Assembly (NCBI RefSeq): GCF_018860745.1
Contig: NZ_JAHKPY010000002.1
Coordinates: 688,618 to 752,617, forward strand
Length of the DNA: 64,000 nt
From: Zobellia uliginosa
GTDB lineage: Bacteria; Bacteroidota; Bacteroidia; Flavobacteriales; Flavobacteriaceae
Direction of reading: 5' to 3'
Shown here: in pieces, positions 1 to 9,525 of the stretch
Position numbering within the stretch: position 1 is the first letter of the stretch
Layout of the letters: each line of letters opens with the position of its first letter
The notes under the pieces: model-generated
The model's input: only the letters and a program-made list of their open reading frames with translations
The model's database searches: none
Told to the model about the DNA's origin: nothing
Made by a program: the position numbers and the translations under genes

Positions 1-2546
1 TCTAAGTCAAAAACTAGATTTATTTTATTCAAAGAAATACTTTCTATGGTAACGTTTGTGCCATATTCCTTAAATGAAAATGAAGCATTTGAAATTCCTT
101 TTTTTGAAAATGAAAATCTTCCCATTTCATTTCCATTGCCGGTAATAATTGCGGTTCCTGCACTAGAATCGGTATTTATATAAGTTACTTCACTAGAATA
201 ATTGGTCGTGTTATTGGAAGGTCGTTCATTAGTAGTTTTATAGCCTTCATTGGTATACCTAACTATTGCATCTGGTTTTTTACTAAGTCCCCATGTAAAA
301 ATATTGGTCTGTACTAAATTTCCATTTTCATAAAGGTGTTCTAGGGTATCGCTATGGTATATTTCAAGTAGATTGCCTTGAAATGGTTTTCCGTTTTTAT
401 AGCTTACACTATCTAAAACAACCTGCATATTGGATCCCATGGTAGTAAAGTATTCCATGCCCGATTTTTTACCGTTTGCATAATGACTTACAGACTGATA
501 GCTACTTTTGGTTTCTGTATCAGGTAGGTTAATAGCTAGTGTCGTTAAAAAATCTCCTGAAAAAGGCATGTTGTTTTTATAGGTACCTACAAGACTTTTT
601 TTGTCTTTGAAAGGGAGAAAAATAATTTCACTTAGTATCTTTCCATTTTTATATTGAATCACTTTTTCTATTAAATTCTCTTTGAAATTGACCACAGTTT
701 CTTCTCCATTTTTCTTACCTTTTTTATAGCTAGTAAGTGTGTACTTCTCTGGGAAATAGTTTTTGTCGATTTTTTCTAGTGTGGCAAAGCTACCTTCAAA
801 CGAAATGCCGTTTTTATAGCTGCCCTCAGCAATTAAATCTTCATTGTAATAGAATTTTCCTTGATGAAGTTTACTGTCTTTATATTCGTAGTTAGCTTTA
901 AATTTCTGAGAGATGTATTCCTCTTTTAATTGTTCGCCTTCGTTGTAGGTGCTGCGGGTATAATTAGTGCCGCCAGAATACTCATAAAATACTCCGGTAA
1001 AAGGTTTGTTCTTATTGTACAGTCCTTCTGCTATTAATGTACTTTCTTCAAAGTATTTAATTTGACCATGCAGCTTACCATCTATATAGTTTCTGCTAAT
1101 ACTATCAAAAGGTGAATTGTAGGCTCCATAAGCACGCATAGGAGTTTCTAATCCGTTTTTAAGTCCGTTTTTATAAGATATAATGGTGTCTTTGTAAATT
1201 GCAGTACCATCAATTGGTTTTCCATTTTGGTACATACAAAATGTACTTGTCTTACTTTGTAAATTTTCAAATTCTATTTTTCCTTCGTAAACGCCTTGGT
1301 TGTAATTACCAGATGCTATATAGCCCTTATATTTCTTACTGATTCGAAAAGGACCTTCTTTTGTACCATTTTTAAAAGTGGTTAGGCTACCCGATATACG
1401 ATCGTATTCTCGACCAGAATATGCCTTGCCATTTTTATAAATTAGCTCGTATGCTTCTCCGTTTAAGTTGACAAATTTTTTAGTTTTCTCTTTATCTTTA
1501 AACAACTGAATTTCTATTTTTTCACCTTCATTTTCCGAATTGCAAGAGGTTAATTTAATCAATTGTCCATCTACATACTCATAAACGTCATAACCTTTGC
1601 ATTCTTCACCGTTGAAAGGTTTTTGATTTCTATACTCACATTCACATGTTTTGGTTTTAAAAAGCCCTGTACTCATGACTTTACCTGAAATCTTACCATT
1701 AACATATTCACGTATGGAAATTATTTTTCCTTGTTCATTAAAGGTGGTGAGCGGACCATGAAAAACGCCTTCTTTATAAGAGGTGATTTTGCGCGTATAT
1801 TCATTGTAAAATGAACCGTTATATGACATTCCCGCCTTATTTATACCTCTAGCTTTTTCTTTACCGTCTTCGTAATAGGAAATTTCTTCGCCTTCTTTTA
1901 AACCATCGCTAATAGCATACTTCTGCTTTTTTTGACTAAAATTTAAATCATAGTATGCTGTGGTGAAACCGTCATTTTTTCCGTCTGTGTACGTGGTTTT
2001 TTCTGTTTGTGTATTGGCAAATTCTCCACTAAATCGTTTACCGTTTTTATTGATTCCTCTAGTTGCTATTTTGCCATTTTCAGCATAACTTATTTCTTCG
2101 CCATTTAATATACCATTGGCATAGGTTTGTAATAATCGGTAAACGATAAAACTACCTGAATACGGCTTGTTGTTCTTATAGATGCCTTTAGAACTTACCT
2201 GGCCTCCTTCTTTATAAATGGTATTTGTACCATCTAATACACCATAATTATATTCTGATTCTATAGATTTTGTGCCGTCTTTAAAGTACCAGGTAATTTT
2301 GCCATGCAAGGTCTCTTTTTCCAAATTAGACCAATAGCCATTCATTTGTAGATTACCGTTTATATAAAAGTCTTTTACCTTATATAAATCGCCCTTTTTT
2401 TCTAACGGTACAAGGCGAAAAAAGGCAGCATTGCTTTTGTCTGTTTTATTCCATTTCAAATTGAAGTAGAGCGTATCCTTTTGCGCTATAAGGTTGGTAA
2501 TGCTACAAAAGACAAGTAATAGTAAGAATTGATTTTTAATGTTCAT
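1..2546 (-). CDS. MORN-repeat (YwqK-like) secreted protein, 3' end outside window
   Basis: An open reading frame without stops runs from an ATG at 2546 through the left edge, so at least 848 codons are present and the C-terminus is missing. Residues 1-21 form a signal peptide ending in LIAQ. The rest is a long run of units of the type YKNGKPFxG, YEDGKEKARG and YNEGEQLKEEY, about 20-25 residues apart, which is the MORN / toxin_YwqK repeat pattern. Proteins of this family are often named YwqK-family antitoxins, but a protein this long is more likely a cell-surface or periplasmic repeat protein, and its partner is unknown. Its start overlaps the stop of the upstream DKNYY gene by 11 bases, so the two are probably translationally coupled. 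Family call is firm; function is not known. Confidence 0.85.
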   Translation of the reverse strand, partial: MNIKNQFLLLLVFCSITNLIAQKDTLYFNLKWNKTDKSNAAFFRLVPLEKKGDLYKVKDFYINGNLQMNGYWSNLEKETLHGKITWYFKDGTKSIESEYNYGVLDGTNTIYKEGGQVSSKGIYKNNKPYSGSFIVYRLLQTYANGILNGEEISYAENGKIATRGINKNGKRFSGEFANTQTEKTTYTDGKNDGFTTAYYDLNFSQKKQKYAISDGLKEGEEISYYEDGKEKARGINKAGMSYNGSFYNEYTRKITSYKEGVFHGPLTTFNEQGKIISIREYVNGKISGKVMSTGLFKTKTCECEYRNQKPFNGEECKGYDVYEYVDGQLIKLTSCNSENEGEKIEIQLFKDKEKTKKFVNLNGEAYELIYKNGKAYSGREYDRISGSLTTFKNGTKEGPFRISKKYKGYIASGNYNQGVYEGKIEFENLQSKTSTFCMYQNGKPIDGTAIYKDTIISYKNGLKNGLETPMRAYGAYNSPFDSISRNYIDGKLHGQIKYFEESTLIAEGLYNKNKPFTGVFYEYSGGTNYTRSTYNEGEQLKEEYISQKFKANYEYKDSKLHQGKFYYNEDLIAEGSYKNGISFEGSFATLEKIDKNYFPEKYTLTSYKKGKKNGEETVVNFKENLIEKVIQYKNGKILSEIIFLPFKDKKSLVGTYKNNMPFSGDFLTTLAINLPDTETKSSYQSVSHYANGKKSGMEYFTTMGSNMQVVLDSVSYKNGKPFQGNLLEIYHSDTLEHLYENGNLVQTNIFTWGLSKKPDAIVRYTNEGYKTTNERPSNNTTNYSSEVTYINTDSSAGTAIITGNGNEMGRFSFSKKGISNASFSFKEYGTNVTIESISLNKINLVFDL

Positions 2547-3309
2547 TTGTTACTTCGGTTTTCTTGGTTATTCTGATACTACTACCGTTGCCACTATAAA
2601 GATTGTTGTGGTCTTGCGCCTCGAATTTGTATTCGTATTCTTTTACCTCTTCGTAACTTAAAATTTGAAACGAATTATAGTCGGCTTCTTTAATTTTTTC
2701 CCTTTTAAAGAATATAGATGTTCCATCTTTAGAAAAATCATTTTTTAAAATGCTAAATGATTTAACATCGGCGTCATCGATTGATTTCCCCTTATAGAAT
2801 ACCTGTTTTTTATCTTTGGCATACTCGCTGTAATCATCACCTAAAACCGAAAAAGAGTTTTTGTCAATACCATGTAAAATGCTGTTAGGGTCAGAAGGAT
2901 TGTAATATACTTGATTATCATCTACAGCATATTTGTCGTTTAAAAACCTAAAGCTTGGACCATGACTGTTTGGGATAATATTATTGTCATAATACACACC
3001 ATATTTATCAGCCGTAACGTATCTTTTTATAACCTTAAAGGTAGCTGGGTCTCGTTTAATCAGTTTTTTAGTTTCGTTAAAAACACTCAATTTATCTATG
3101 CCGTAATATTTCGTTAATTGCTGAAATGTTTTTGCATCTGCCCCTTCTACAACTTCAATAGAAGTATGCGCTTTTGTGTAGTATTCCTGTCCAAGTCTAT
3201 AAACGGAATGGTATAGTACTTCATCTCCGCTTATCTCGTAATAGGTTTCGTCAGCATCTGAGCAAGAAGCTAATAATAACACCATTAAAATAAGTTTATA
3301 TGGTTTCAT
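2536..3309 (-). CDS. DKNYY-family lipoprotein
   Basis: I choose the ATG at 3309 (MKPYKLILM...) over the upstream in-frame start at 3330. It gives a clean lipoprotein signal with lipobox LLASC at residues 13-17, and its first bases overlap the stop of the gene before it (TAATG). The 257-residue product has repeated units of the form AVDDNQVYYN, YAKDKKQVFYKG and FSKDGTSIFFKR, the hallmark of the DKNYY family. The molecular role of this family is not established; members are common in Bacteroidota, often in clusters with immunity-like genes. The next upstream gene is a truncated paralogue aligning from about residue 83 onward, which implies a local tandem duplication. Confidence 0.85.
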   Translation of the reverse strand: MKPYKLILMVLLLASCSDADETYYEISGDEVLYHSVYRLGQEYYTKAHTSIEVVEGADAKTFQQLTKYYGIDKLSVFNETKKLIKRDPATFKVIKRYVTADKYGVYYDNNIIPNSHGPSFRFLNDKYAVDDNQVYYNPSDPNSILHGIDKNSFSVLGDDYSEYAKDKKQVFYKGKSIDDADVKSFSILKNDFSKDGTSIFFKREKIKEADYNSFQILSYEEVKEYEYKFEAQDHNNLYSGNGSSIRITKKTEVTNEH

Positions 3310-3935
3310 TAAAATTCTCTTTTTAACCATTTTTCTTTTTCTTTAGACCAAATTCCTAAGCTACCATCATCATGCGTACCACCACCAGATCTATAATAAT
3401 TGTTTTTGTCTTCGCCATCATAGCCAGAATTGCCTTCAATCATTTTATAGGATTCATAATCAACTTCTTTAACTGGTAGACCTCGATAGAAAATAGATTT
3501 GTTGTCTTTTGCTAAGTCATACTTTAAAAGTTGAAAAGAATTTACATCTGTATCTTTCATAATAGCATAATGATGATATACATGATTTTTATCTTTTGAA
3601 TATCCATTCAAACTATCAAGTATTTTAAATGAAGAGGGGTCGGCTCTTTCAATACTATGCTCATTACAATACACCTGATTTTTATCTTGTGCATAAGAAA
3701 CAAAACCAGAATTTATGATTTCAAATGTTTCTTTATCAGCCCCTTTTAAAACGGTATAAAAATTAGTGGGAATATAATATACTTGATTATTATCTACAGC
3801 ATACCCACCATCAAGTAATTTAAAACTTAAACCATCACTATTTGGTATTAGTTTATTTTGAAGATAAACCCCAAATTTATCTATCGTTATAAATTCACTA
3901 ATAACCTTAAAAGTATGTGGGTCCCTCAGATTCAT
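3309..3935 (-). CDS. DKNYY-family protein, N-terminally truncated paralogue
   Basis: The 208-residue product aligns almost end to end with the downstream DKNYY lipoprotein (RDPHTFKVI against RDPATFKVI, then AVDNNQVYY against AVDDNQVYY). It starts where that protein is already at about residue 83, so the signal peptide, lipobox and first repeat are missing. An in-frame TAA lies directly before the ATG at 3935, so the start cannot be extended. The product would stay in the cytoplasm unless another signal exists. The reading frame is otherwise intact, with repeats YAQDKNQVYC, YSKDKNHVYH and LAKDNKSIFY. It may be a decaying duplicate or a cytosolic variant. It sits between close neighbours on the same strand. 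Confidence 0.75.
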   Translation of the reverse strand: MNLRDPHTFKVISEFITIDKFGVYLQNKLIPNSDGLSFKLLDGGYAVDNNQVYYIPTNFYTVLKGADKETFEIINSGFVSYAQDKNQVYCNEHSIERADPSSFKILDSLNGYSKDKNHVYHHYAIMKDTDVNSFQLLKYDLAKDNKSIFYRGLPVKEVDYESYKMIEGNSGYDGEDKNNYYRSGGGTHDDGSLGIWSKEKEKWLKREF

Positions 3936-3939
3936 TTAA

Positions 3940-4308
3940 TTAATCAATTATGTTTATAAGCTTTAGATAAAATGATTCTGTATGAAAAATTTCTAGAATT
4001 TCATCCTTGGATGTACCTCTTCCTATTGATTTAACCCTTTTTTTTAAAAACTCAATATTGTACTTATCTAGCTCAATATAATCTGGATTCGTTCTATGTT
4101 GGTTTTCAATATAATTTGCTTGATAATTAAGTATCGTTTCTATCTGAAAGAGAGAAAGCTTCTCTTTTAGCTCATCGGAAAGGTTAGCGTAAATCGTTTT
4201 TGAAGCTTGTGCGGAATCATAAACAGCAGCTACATATATTTCGTCTTCTGGTATGTTAATAGCATATGTTTCACCACTAACTTCGATATCTTCTATTCTA
4301 AAATTCAT
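3940..4308 (-). CDS. Small conserved-looking hypothetical protein
   Basis: I do not recognise this 122-residue protein. It has no signal peptide and no membrane helix. The N-terminal 40 residues look like beta strands (RIEDIEVSGETYAINI, then EIYVAAVYD), and the rest is charged and probably helical. It sits 4 bases before the truncated DKNYY gene, and its ATG overlaps the stop of an upstream MORN-like fragment by 11 bases, the same overlap style seen at 2536-2546. In such clusters small cytosolic proteins between repeat proteins are often immunity factors, but nothing in this sequence shows that. Confidence 0.6.
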   Translation of the reverse strand: MNFRIEDIEVSGETYAINIPEDEIYVAAVYDSAQASKTIYANLSDELKEKLSLFQIETILNYQANYIENQHRTNPDYIELDKYNIEFLKKRVKSIGRGTSKDEILEIFHTESFYLKLINIID

Positions 4309-4400
4309 TTTCTTTTAATTCAGCCGGTTTACGTTTCCCATTCTGCTCAAAGTATTTCCAAATACCTGTTTTTCTTTGTTTTAATGAATAAATAGCGGAA
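4298..4400 (-). pseudogene. C-terminal remnant of a MORN/YwqK-like gene
   Basis: Between the BNR gene stop and the next ATG, one minus-strand frame reads KTGIWKYFEQNGKRKPAE and stops at a TAG overlapping the next start. The phrase GIWKYFEQNGK is typical of a YwqK/MORN repeat. No start codon exists in this frame before it runs into the upstream gene, so I read it as the leftover end of a deleted gene. The match is short, so confidence is moderate. Confidence 0.45.
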
Positions 4401-4406
4401 TTTTTT

Positions 4407-5600
4407 TTAGGAATATTTTACTTTATGTTGAATTGCTGTTTTATACAAATTATATCTATCTAAAATAAGCACTTCATTATCTAGAGTTTGAATACCGAAT
4501 GACTCACCAGTAAATAATACCTCTTCATTATTGGAAGTCAAGAATGGTCTACAATTGGTTCCGTCTATATTGAGTTCGTAAACAAAGGTGTCTCTATAAT
4601 AATCAGAAGATATACTTGTGGTAATTAAGGCAGATTCTTTAGTGAAAATAATATCAGAAATATTCGCTTTGTACCCATCTCCATCTTTTGGCATATCAAT
4701 TTTACGCCAATCATTACCGCTATTATCGGTATAGAATAAGTCTCCATTTAAACCACCTATTAACCCAATGTTTTGGTTTAAGAAAGCAATAGAATTGAGG
4801 TTTACAAAATCTTCACCGTCCGTCTCAAATAGTAGTTGCCAATTACTACCACCGTCAATACTTTTATAACTTCTGCCAGAAAAAGTCACTACAATAATTT
4901 CTTTTTCTGAAAAGGCAACAAAGTCTGAGATTCCTTCAGTTTCTTTTTCTAAGCCCATATGTTCAATAGTAGTCCAGGTTTTGCCAGCATCTACGGTTTT
5001 AAGAATAACTGAAATGCTATTCTCTTCTCCACTTATGTACCCAGAGCCTACTATAAAACCAATCTTGTCATTAACAAAACGTGTTTTATAGTATTTGGGA
5101 GAAATACGTCCTCTTTTTTCAAATAGTACTTTGGTATTGAATACACTCCAGTTTTTTCCAAAATCTGGAGTAGTGAAAATGTATTCACTATCACCAATTA
5201 CAAATATGTTATCACCAGAAAATGCTACTGAATAAAACGGATTGCCAAATCTAGAAAATCGATTTTCTAGCCAGGTTTTACCACCATCTTTTGTAATTCT
5301 GGTTATTAAACCAGCACCGCCAACAATAATCCCAACATTCTTGTTTTTGAACGCTAAGCCATTATACATATGAAACCCTGTTTCTTCTATATGATGTAAG
5401 ACAGAAACATTTTGCTTGGTTGTAGCATTTGAAAAACTGGTGTTTTGTTGGGTAATGGTATCTTTTGATATAAACTCATTATCTAGAATTAATTCTACCT
5501 TGTTAAAACCTGTTAGTGGCTTTTCTTCTTGGTTGTTTTGCCCTTTGCAGGAGTTTAGAACAACTATAAAAAGGAATATTAAGGATTGTAATATTTTCAT
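4407..5600 (-). CDS. BNR/Asp-box beta-propeller lipoprotein (YCF48-like)
   Basis: The 397-residue product begins with a lipoprotein signal (lipobox LNSC, residues 15-18). It then has at least five Asp-box units: TKDGGKTW, TPDFGKNW, TVDAGKTW, SIDGGSNW and TDNSGNDW, spaced 45-60 residues apart. This is the S/T-x-D-x-G-x-x-W blade motif of sialidase-like and YCF48-like propellers. Without sialidase catalytic residues it is best read as a surface binding or scaffold protein, not an enzyme. It lies 10 bases downstream of the glycan-binding protein gene on the same strand, so they may form an operon. Confidence 0.85.
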   Translation of the reverse strand: MKILQSLIFLFIVVLNSCKGQNNQEEKPLTGFNKVELILDNEFISKDTITQQNTSFSNATTKQNVSVLHHIEETGFHMYNGLAFKNKNVGIIVGGAGLITRITKDGGKTWLENRFSRFGNPFYSVAFSGDNIFVIGDSEYIFTTPDFGKNWSVFNTKVLFEKRGRISPKYYKTRFVNDKIGFIVGSGYISGEENSISVILKTVDAGKTWTTIEHMGLEKETEGISDFVAFSEKEIIVVTFSGRSYKSIDGGSNWQLLFETDGEDFVNLNSIAFLNQNIGLIGGLNGDLFYTDNSGNDWRKIDMPKDGDGYKANISDIIFTKESALITTSISSDYYRDTFVYELNIDGTNCRPFLTSNNEEVLFTGESFGIQTLDNEVLILDRYNLYKTAIQHKVKYS

Positions 5601-5610
5601 TTAAAATTAT

Positions 5611-6465
5611 TTAATACACATCTAAACCATCAAAGTAAATTTCTGTTATAGCGGTGTCCTCATATTTATCGCCTTTATACACACTCATAATCTCAAACCT
5701 GATGGTACCTCCGGTTGTTATCTCTTTATTATATGATTTAAATATCTCACCATTCGCATCTTTATAGCTATACCAACTTGTTCCATCTTTATTTAAACCT
5801 CTGTATGTTATTTCATAACCAATGGTCGGTATTTTAAAAGTCTGTTCTGCATACACATCTTTCAGATTTAAAATGGCAAATTCTTTATTGTTGACACATA
5901 CTTTTAATTGCTTTACACGGGAGTTATTTTGCCAAGTAATTTTGTCTTTTACATAACCGTTAGCAATCTTAATGGTTGTAATACGCGGATGTTGCGCAGT
6001 AAAGTTAAACTCAACATATTGACCAATTCCATCTCCTTTGACACCTTCTACCCAAGCAGTGGCATAGCTCAAATCACTTATACTAGTTTGATTGTAAATG
6101 TTGCCTTTCTGTGTACTTAGAGCAGAGGAAACGCTACAAAATGGTCTTTGTTTATTAAGCTTTTGAATGTTGTAGCTTTCATCTGTCCAATCATTACCGG
6201 ATACTATACTAAAAGGATCTTTTTTTGCTTGACTAAAGCCTATTTCGTCACATTTGTCTCTAAAAGCATTCCATTGGTTCCGGGTAAAAGTTTCTTTTGG
6301 AAATAAGTGTTGGTCCAAAGAATCGCATATAGACCAATAGCTTTGCTTTTCAACAAAATTATAGGGTGCTCCTATTGTGGAATCAAGACTTGGGGGGACT
6401 TGACTTTTTGCAGAATAGCTAGTTAAAAAAAATAATAAGACAAAAAGTAAATGTTGTAGAAGCAT
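5611..6465 (-). CDS. Secreted protein with NADase-type glycan-binding domain
   Basis: A 284-residue protein with a signal peptide (cleavage near SAKSQ, residue 22). The C-terminal half, from about residue 128, contains the phrase SYATAWVEGVKGDGIGQYVE followed by beta-rich sequence ending in ITEIYFDGLDVY. This is the pattern of the NADase-type glycan-binding (discoidin-like) domain found at the end of many secreted Bacteroidota proteins. The N-terminal 120 residues are not recognised and have no visible catalytic motif. It is the first gene of the minus-strand cluster that ends at the left edge. A carbohydrate- or surface-binding role is likely from the family; the ligand is unknown. Confidence 0.75.
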   Translation of the reverse strand: MLLQHLLFVLLFFLTSYSAKSQVPPSLDSTIGAPYNFVEKQSYWSICDSLDQHLFPKETFTRNQWNAFRDKCDEIGFSQAKKDPFSIVSGNDWTDESYNIQKLNKQRPFCSVSSALSTQKGNIYNQTSISDLSYATAWVEGVKGDGIGQYVEFNFTAQHPRITTIKIANGYVKDKITWQNNSRVKQLKVCVNNKEFAILNLKDVYAEQTFKIPTIGYEITYRGLNKDGTSWYSYKDANGEIFKSYNKEITTGGTIRFEIMSVYKGDKYEDTAITEIYFDGLDVY

Positions 6466-6945
6466 CTTGCTTTATCTCTCGTTAGGCTGTCTAGTATAAA
6501 CACTTAATAGCTTTTATATGGAACGGTAATAAAAGCCATTAGGTATAAAACTGCTTGGCAATGGTGTTTTATTTAGCATTAAGCTATATAGATACTTAAA
6601 AAAAGTAGTTATATGGGTTGATTTGAATGATTAGGTTTACAGTACACATCTATAACACACAATTGTTTCTTTTAGTTGTATTTATAAAAAAGTATGCTCC
6701 TTAATCGTGTCATAAGATAAAATGCGTATTGGTCTCCTGCCGAAAATACCATTTAATACCAATGTTAACATTGGTCAAAGCAAGTTTCAAAATCAAAAAA
6801 TCAATTTAAAAAATAACTGATCACCATCATAAAAATTACTGTTGTTGATGTGGCTAAAGTTATCACTACTAATATTATAACCAGTGAACTCGGTAAATTT
6901 GGTTACATTGTTCTGCAGAAAAACACAACCAACCAACAGCAAAAT
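6466..6945. other. Divergent intergenic region
   Basis: About 480 bases separate the minus-strand glycan-binding gene from the plus-strand transporter. The region is AT-rich and must hold both promoters. I see no RNA gene, strong terminator or repeat. A GTG at 6850 is in frame with the transporter but was rejected as its start. Confidence 0.4.
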
Positions 6946-8199
6946 ATGGGAAGAATTAAAAGTATAATAAAAAACCTTGGACCAGGTCTTTTATTTGCGA
7001 GTATGGCTATAGGCACATCGCATTTAGTGCTTTCAACAAAGGCAGGTGCCCAATATGGGTGGTTTATGATCATACCTATAATCTTGGCTAACCTTTTAAA
7101 ATATCCGTTTTTTGAATTTGGTATTCGATACACCAACGTTACGGGCAAAAGTATTATAGAGGGGTATAATGATAGGGGCAGAGGGTATTTATGGCTCTAT
7201 GCCTTTATTACTTTGGCAACTAGTTTGGCAAGTCCCGCTGCACTTTGTTCTATTACTGCCGGACTCTTTATAAATCTCTTTGGAATAACCACTGTTAGTA
7301 TTACAACTGTAGCTGTTGGTCTGTTTACTTTTAATAGTATTATCCTGATAATTGGCAAATACAAATTGTTGGAAACCACATTAAAATTTTTAATTCCCAT
7401 TTTATTTGTCGCCCTATTAAGTACAACGGTGTTGGTTATTAATGCTGGTCCAGTAACTCCAATAGTTGATTTTAAAGCTCCCGAATTATTTGATGAATTT
7501 GGAATCTTGTTTCTTATTACGTTAATCGGTTGGATGCCTACAGCTGTGGAAGGTAGCAGTTGGTTAAGTCTTTGGAGTGCAGAAAAATATAGAATAGATA
7601 AAAATAAGCCACCTTTAAAAGAAGCCCTTCAAGAATTCAATACGGGATATGTATTGACTGCCGTGCTTGCTATTTTCTTTTTGACTATTGGTTGTATGAC
7701 GTTGTATGGCTCTGGAACGGAATTAAGTGGAAACGCCGTAACATTTGCTGACCAGGTCATAAGTTTGTTTACAACGCATATTGGCGATTGGGCATACGTT
7801 TTGATTGCTGTATCTGCATTTGCCACAATGTATAGTACTTGCCTAACACAACATGATGCTATAGCTAGGGTTAGCGTAGATGTAATTGGATTGATAGTTG
7901 GTGAGCATAATAAGTTTACAGAAAAAAAATACTATGCGGCAGGTATAATTATCATATCTGTTACCAGCATTATTGTATTGGTGGCATTGGGTGCAAATAT
8001 GGGTGTAATTCTTGCTACAGCTACTGTCATTTCATTTGTTTTAGCTCCATTGGTGGGTTATATGAATCTTAGGAATGTAGTAAATACAGATTTCCCTCAG
8101 AAATATCAACCTAAAAAAGGGTTACAGTTGTTGACTTATACCGGAATCTTATTCCTTTCACTACTTTCACTTTACTATTGTTGGACGCTCATTTTTTAA
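6946..8199 (+). CDS. Nramp-family-like metal transporter with atypical motifs
   Basis: I place the start at the ATG at 6946 (MGRIKSIIKN). The in-frame GTG at 6850 would add 32 residues with no relation to the family. The 417-residue protein is strongly hydrophobic with about 11 membrane segments and opens with the Nramp phrase LGPGLLFASMAIG. The canonical metal-site motifs are changed: helix 1 has GTSH where classical Nramp has DPGN, and helix 6 has WMPTAVEGS in place of the MPH motif. Such divergent members are common in Bacteroidota and their substrate cannot be read from sequence; Mn/Fe or Mg are possible. It is followed 74 bases later by the DUF1080 gene on the same strand. Confidence 0.85.
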   Translation: MGRIKSIIKNLGPGLLFASMAIGTSHLVLSTKAGAQYGWFMIIPIILANLLKYPFFEFGIRYTNVTGKSIIEGYNDRGRGYLWLYAFITLATSLASPAALCSITAGLFINLFGITTVSITTVAVGLFTFNSIILIIGKYKLLETTLKFLIPILFVALLSTTVLVINAGPVTPIVDFKAPELFDEFGILFLITLIGWMPTAVEGSSWLSLWSAEKYRIDKNKPPLKEALQEFNTGYVLTAVLAIFFLTIGCMTLYGSGTELSGNAVTFADQVISLFTTHIGDWAYVLIAVSAFATMYSTCLTQHDAIARVSVDVIGLIVGEHNKFTEKKYYAAGIIIISVTSIIVLVALGANMGVILATATVISFVLAPLVGYMNLRNVVNTDFPQKYQPKKGLQLLTYTGILFLSLLSLYYCWTLIF

Positions 8200-8273
8200 A
8201 AACAAAAGTTGTCAATAAATCAAACAGACATTTTTTGGATTGATAATACTATTCATTTGGAAATTCACCGGTC

Positions 8274-8846
8274 ATGAGAAATTATAAAGCTTTTCTATTC
8301 ACACTTCTGATTTTATCTTTTTTGTTGATTTCATGTAACGAAAAACAAGAATTATTTAAAGAGGGCTCTAGTGATTGGTATTCCTATGGAGAAGCCAAAT
8401 GGTATTTCTCTAATAACGAGTTGATAAGTACAATTAACAAGAAGGAAGGCTATTTATTGACTAAACAAGTATATAAAGATTTCGTGTTTGAAATGGAATT
8501 TAAGCCGGATAGCACCATAAATACAGGCGTATTTATTCGATGTAAGAATAATGATTTAAATCCTGCCAATTGTTACGAAGTAAATATTTGGGATTTACAT
8601 CCGGACAAAGACAATAGCACAGGGTCTATCGTTACCCGTGTAGCACCATTGGAATTTGTTGAAACTATTAACAAGTGGAACACATTAAAAGTAAGGGCTA
8701 AGAAGAACAAAATACAGGTCTGGATAAACAACCGGTTAACTGTAGATATGGTAGACGATAATCTTCCGGAAGGTCATATCGGACTTCAGTCTAAAGGAAC
8801 AGGGGAAATTAGATTTCAAAATTCTACAATTAAAATTTTTAAGTAA
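8274..8846 (+). CDS. DUF1080 (3-keto-disaccharide hydrolase family) lipoprotein
   Basis: A 190-residue lipoprotein (lipobox LLISC, residues 17-21) made of a single jelly-roll domain. Diagnostic phrases are YKDFVFEMEFK, NTGVFIRC, NCYEVNIWD, WNTLKVRAKKNKIQVWINN and GHIGLQSKG, which match the DUF1080 / 3-keto-disaccharide hydrolase family (PF06439). Members bind or hydrolyse oxidised disaccharides in the periplasm, and many are uncharacterised. It follows the transporter on the same strand, but a shared role is not evident. Family call is firm; catalytic activity is inferred only from the family. Confidence 0.85.
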   Translation: MRNYKAFLFTLLILSFLLISCNEKQELFKEGSSDWYSYGEAKWYFSNNELISTINKKEGYLLTKQVYKDFVFEMEFKPDSTINTGVFIRCKNNDLNPANCYEVNIWDLHPDKDNSTGSIVTRVAPLEFVETINKWNTLKVRAKKNKIQVWINNRLTVDMVDDNLPEGHIGLQSKGTGEIRFQNSTIKIFK

Positions 8847-9525
8847 GACGAATTTTGGTAGACTAATTAGTTTATTTTGAATTGAATTATAGCATGATTG
8901 TTCTGTAGCTCTCCAATAGGTCCTTACGTCATCATTGCCATCACAGCGGAGCAACCCATAGGTTAGGAACAGGAAATGGCGTATGGTGTCAAAGGGTTGC
9001 CGCGGTCGTGTCTTCCTTAAAATGGTGTCTTGCAATGCCATTTAGCACACCTCTTTCCATCTATGATTTTCCTCTACTACCTTCATTTATCTTGCTATGG
9101 CATCTTCTATTTCTTTACAAGACGATAAACGTTGTAAATAGTTCTAACAGGGACAACGTAAGGCTCAATAATGTGGCCGATGAAAAAAGGTAAATGTTAC
9201 TGCATATGACCCCAACATATTGCAATGATAACATCTTTTTCTATTTTAAATTAGGTCGACTTCATTCAAAGTAAGAAAAAATTTACATCGGTTAGGGTAT
9301 CGCAATGGTGCAAGGGAAAAATCAGTAAAATCTTTGTAAAATGTGCGTTTGTATAACATTTTATTAAACCTTTTCATAAAGTGAAATAATTTATTGATTA
9401 GTACCCTTTTAGATAATATTTATCCCTATTTTTAACGGCTACGGAGACAACCTCTATAGTTATATCAAAAGTAGTTTTAACCTTAATTTTAATCCAGATT
9501 TTACTTACATTTATTTCGTTATAAA
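8847..9525. other. Long intergenic region without a convincing gene
   Basis: About 680 bases. Short open frames exist on both strands (for example 9008-9193 plus and 8736-9041 minus), but their proteins show no family features and one overlaps the DUF1080 gene. Around 8930-9020 the base composition is noticeably more GC-rich than the flanks, which may be a remnant of other DNA. Nothing else is supported. Confidence 0.4.

Noticed and set aside
6850-6945. GTG start at 6850 for the transporter
   Set aside because: It adds 32 residues without family similarity, while ATG at 6946 gives the typical N-terminus.
8736-9193. Short open frames on both strands after the DUF1080 gene
   Set aside because: One overlaps the DUF1080 gene, both lack recognisable motifs, and their codon use is unlike neighbouring genes.
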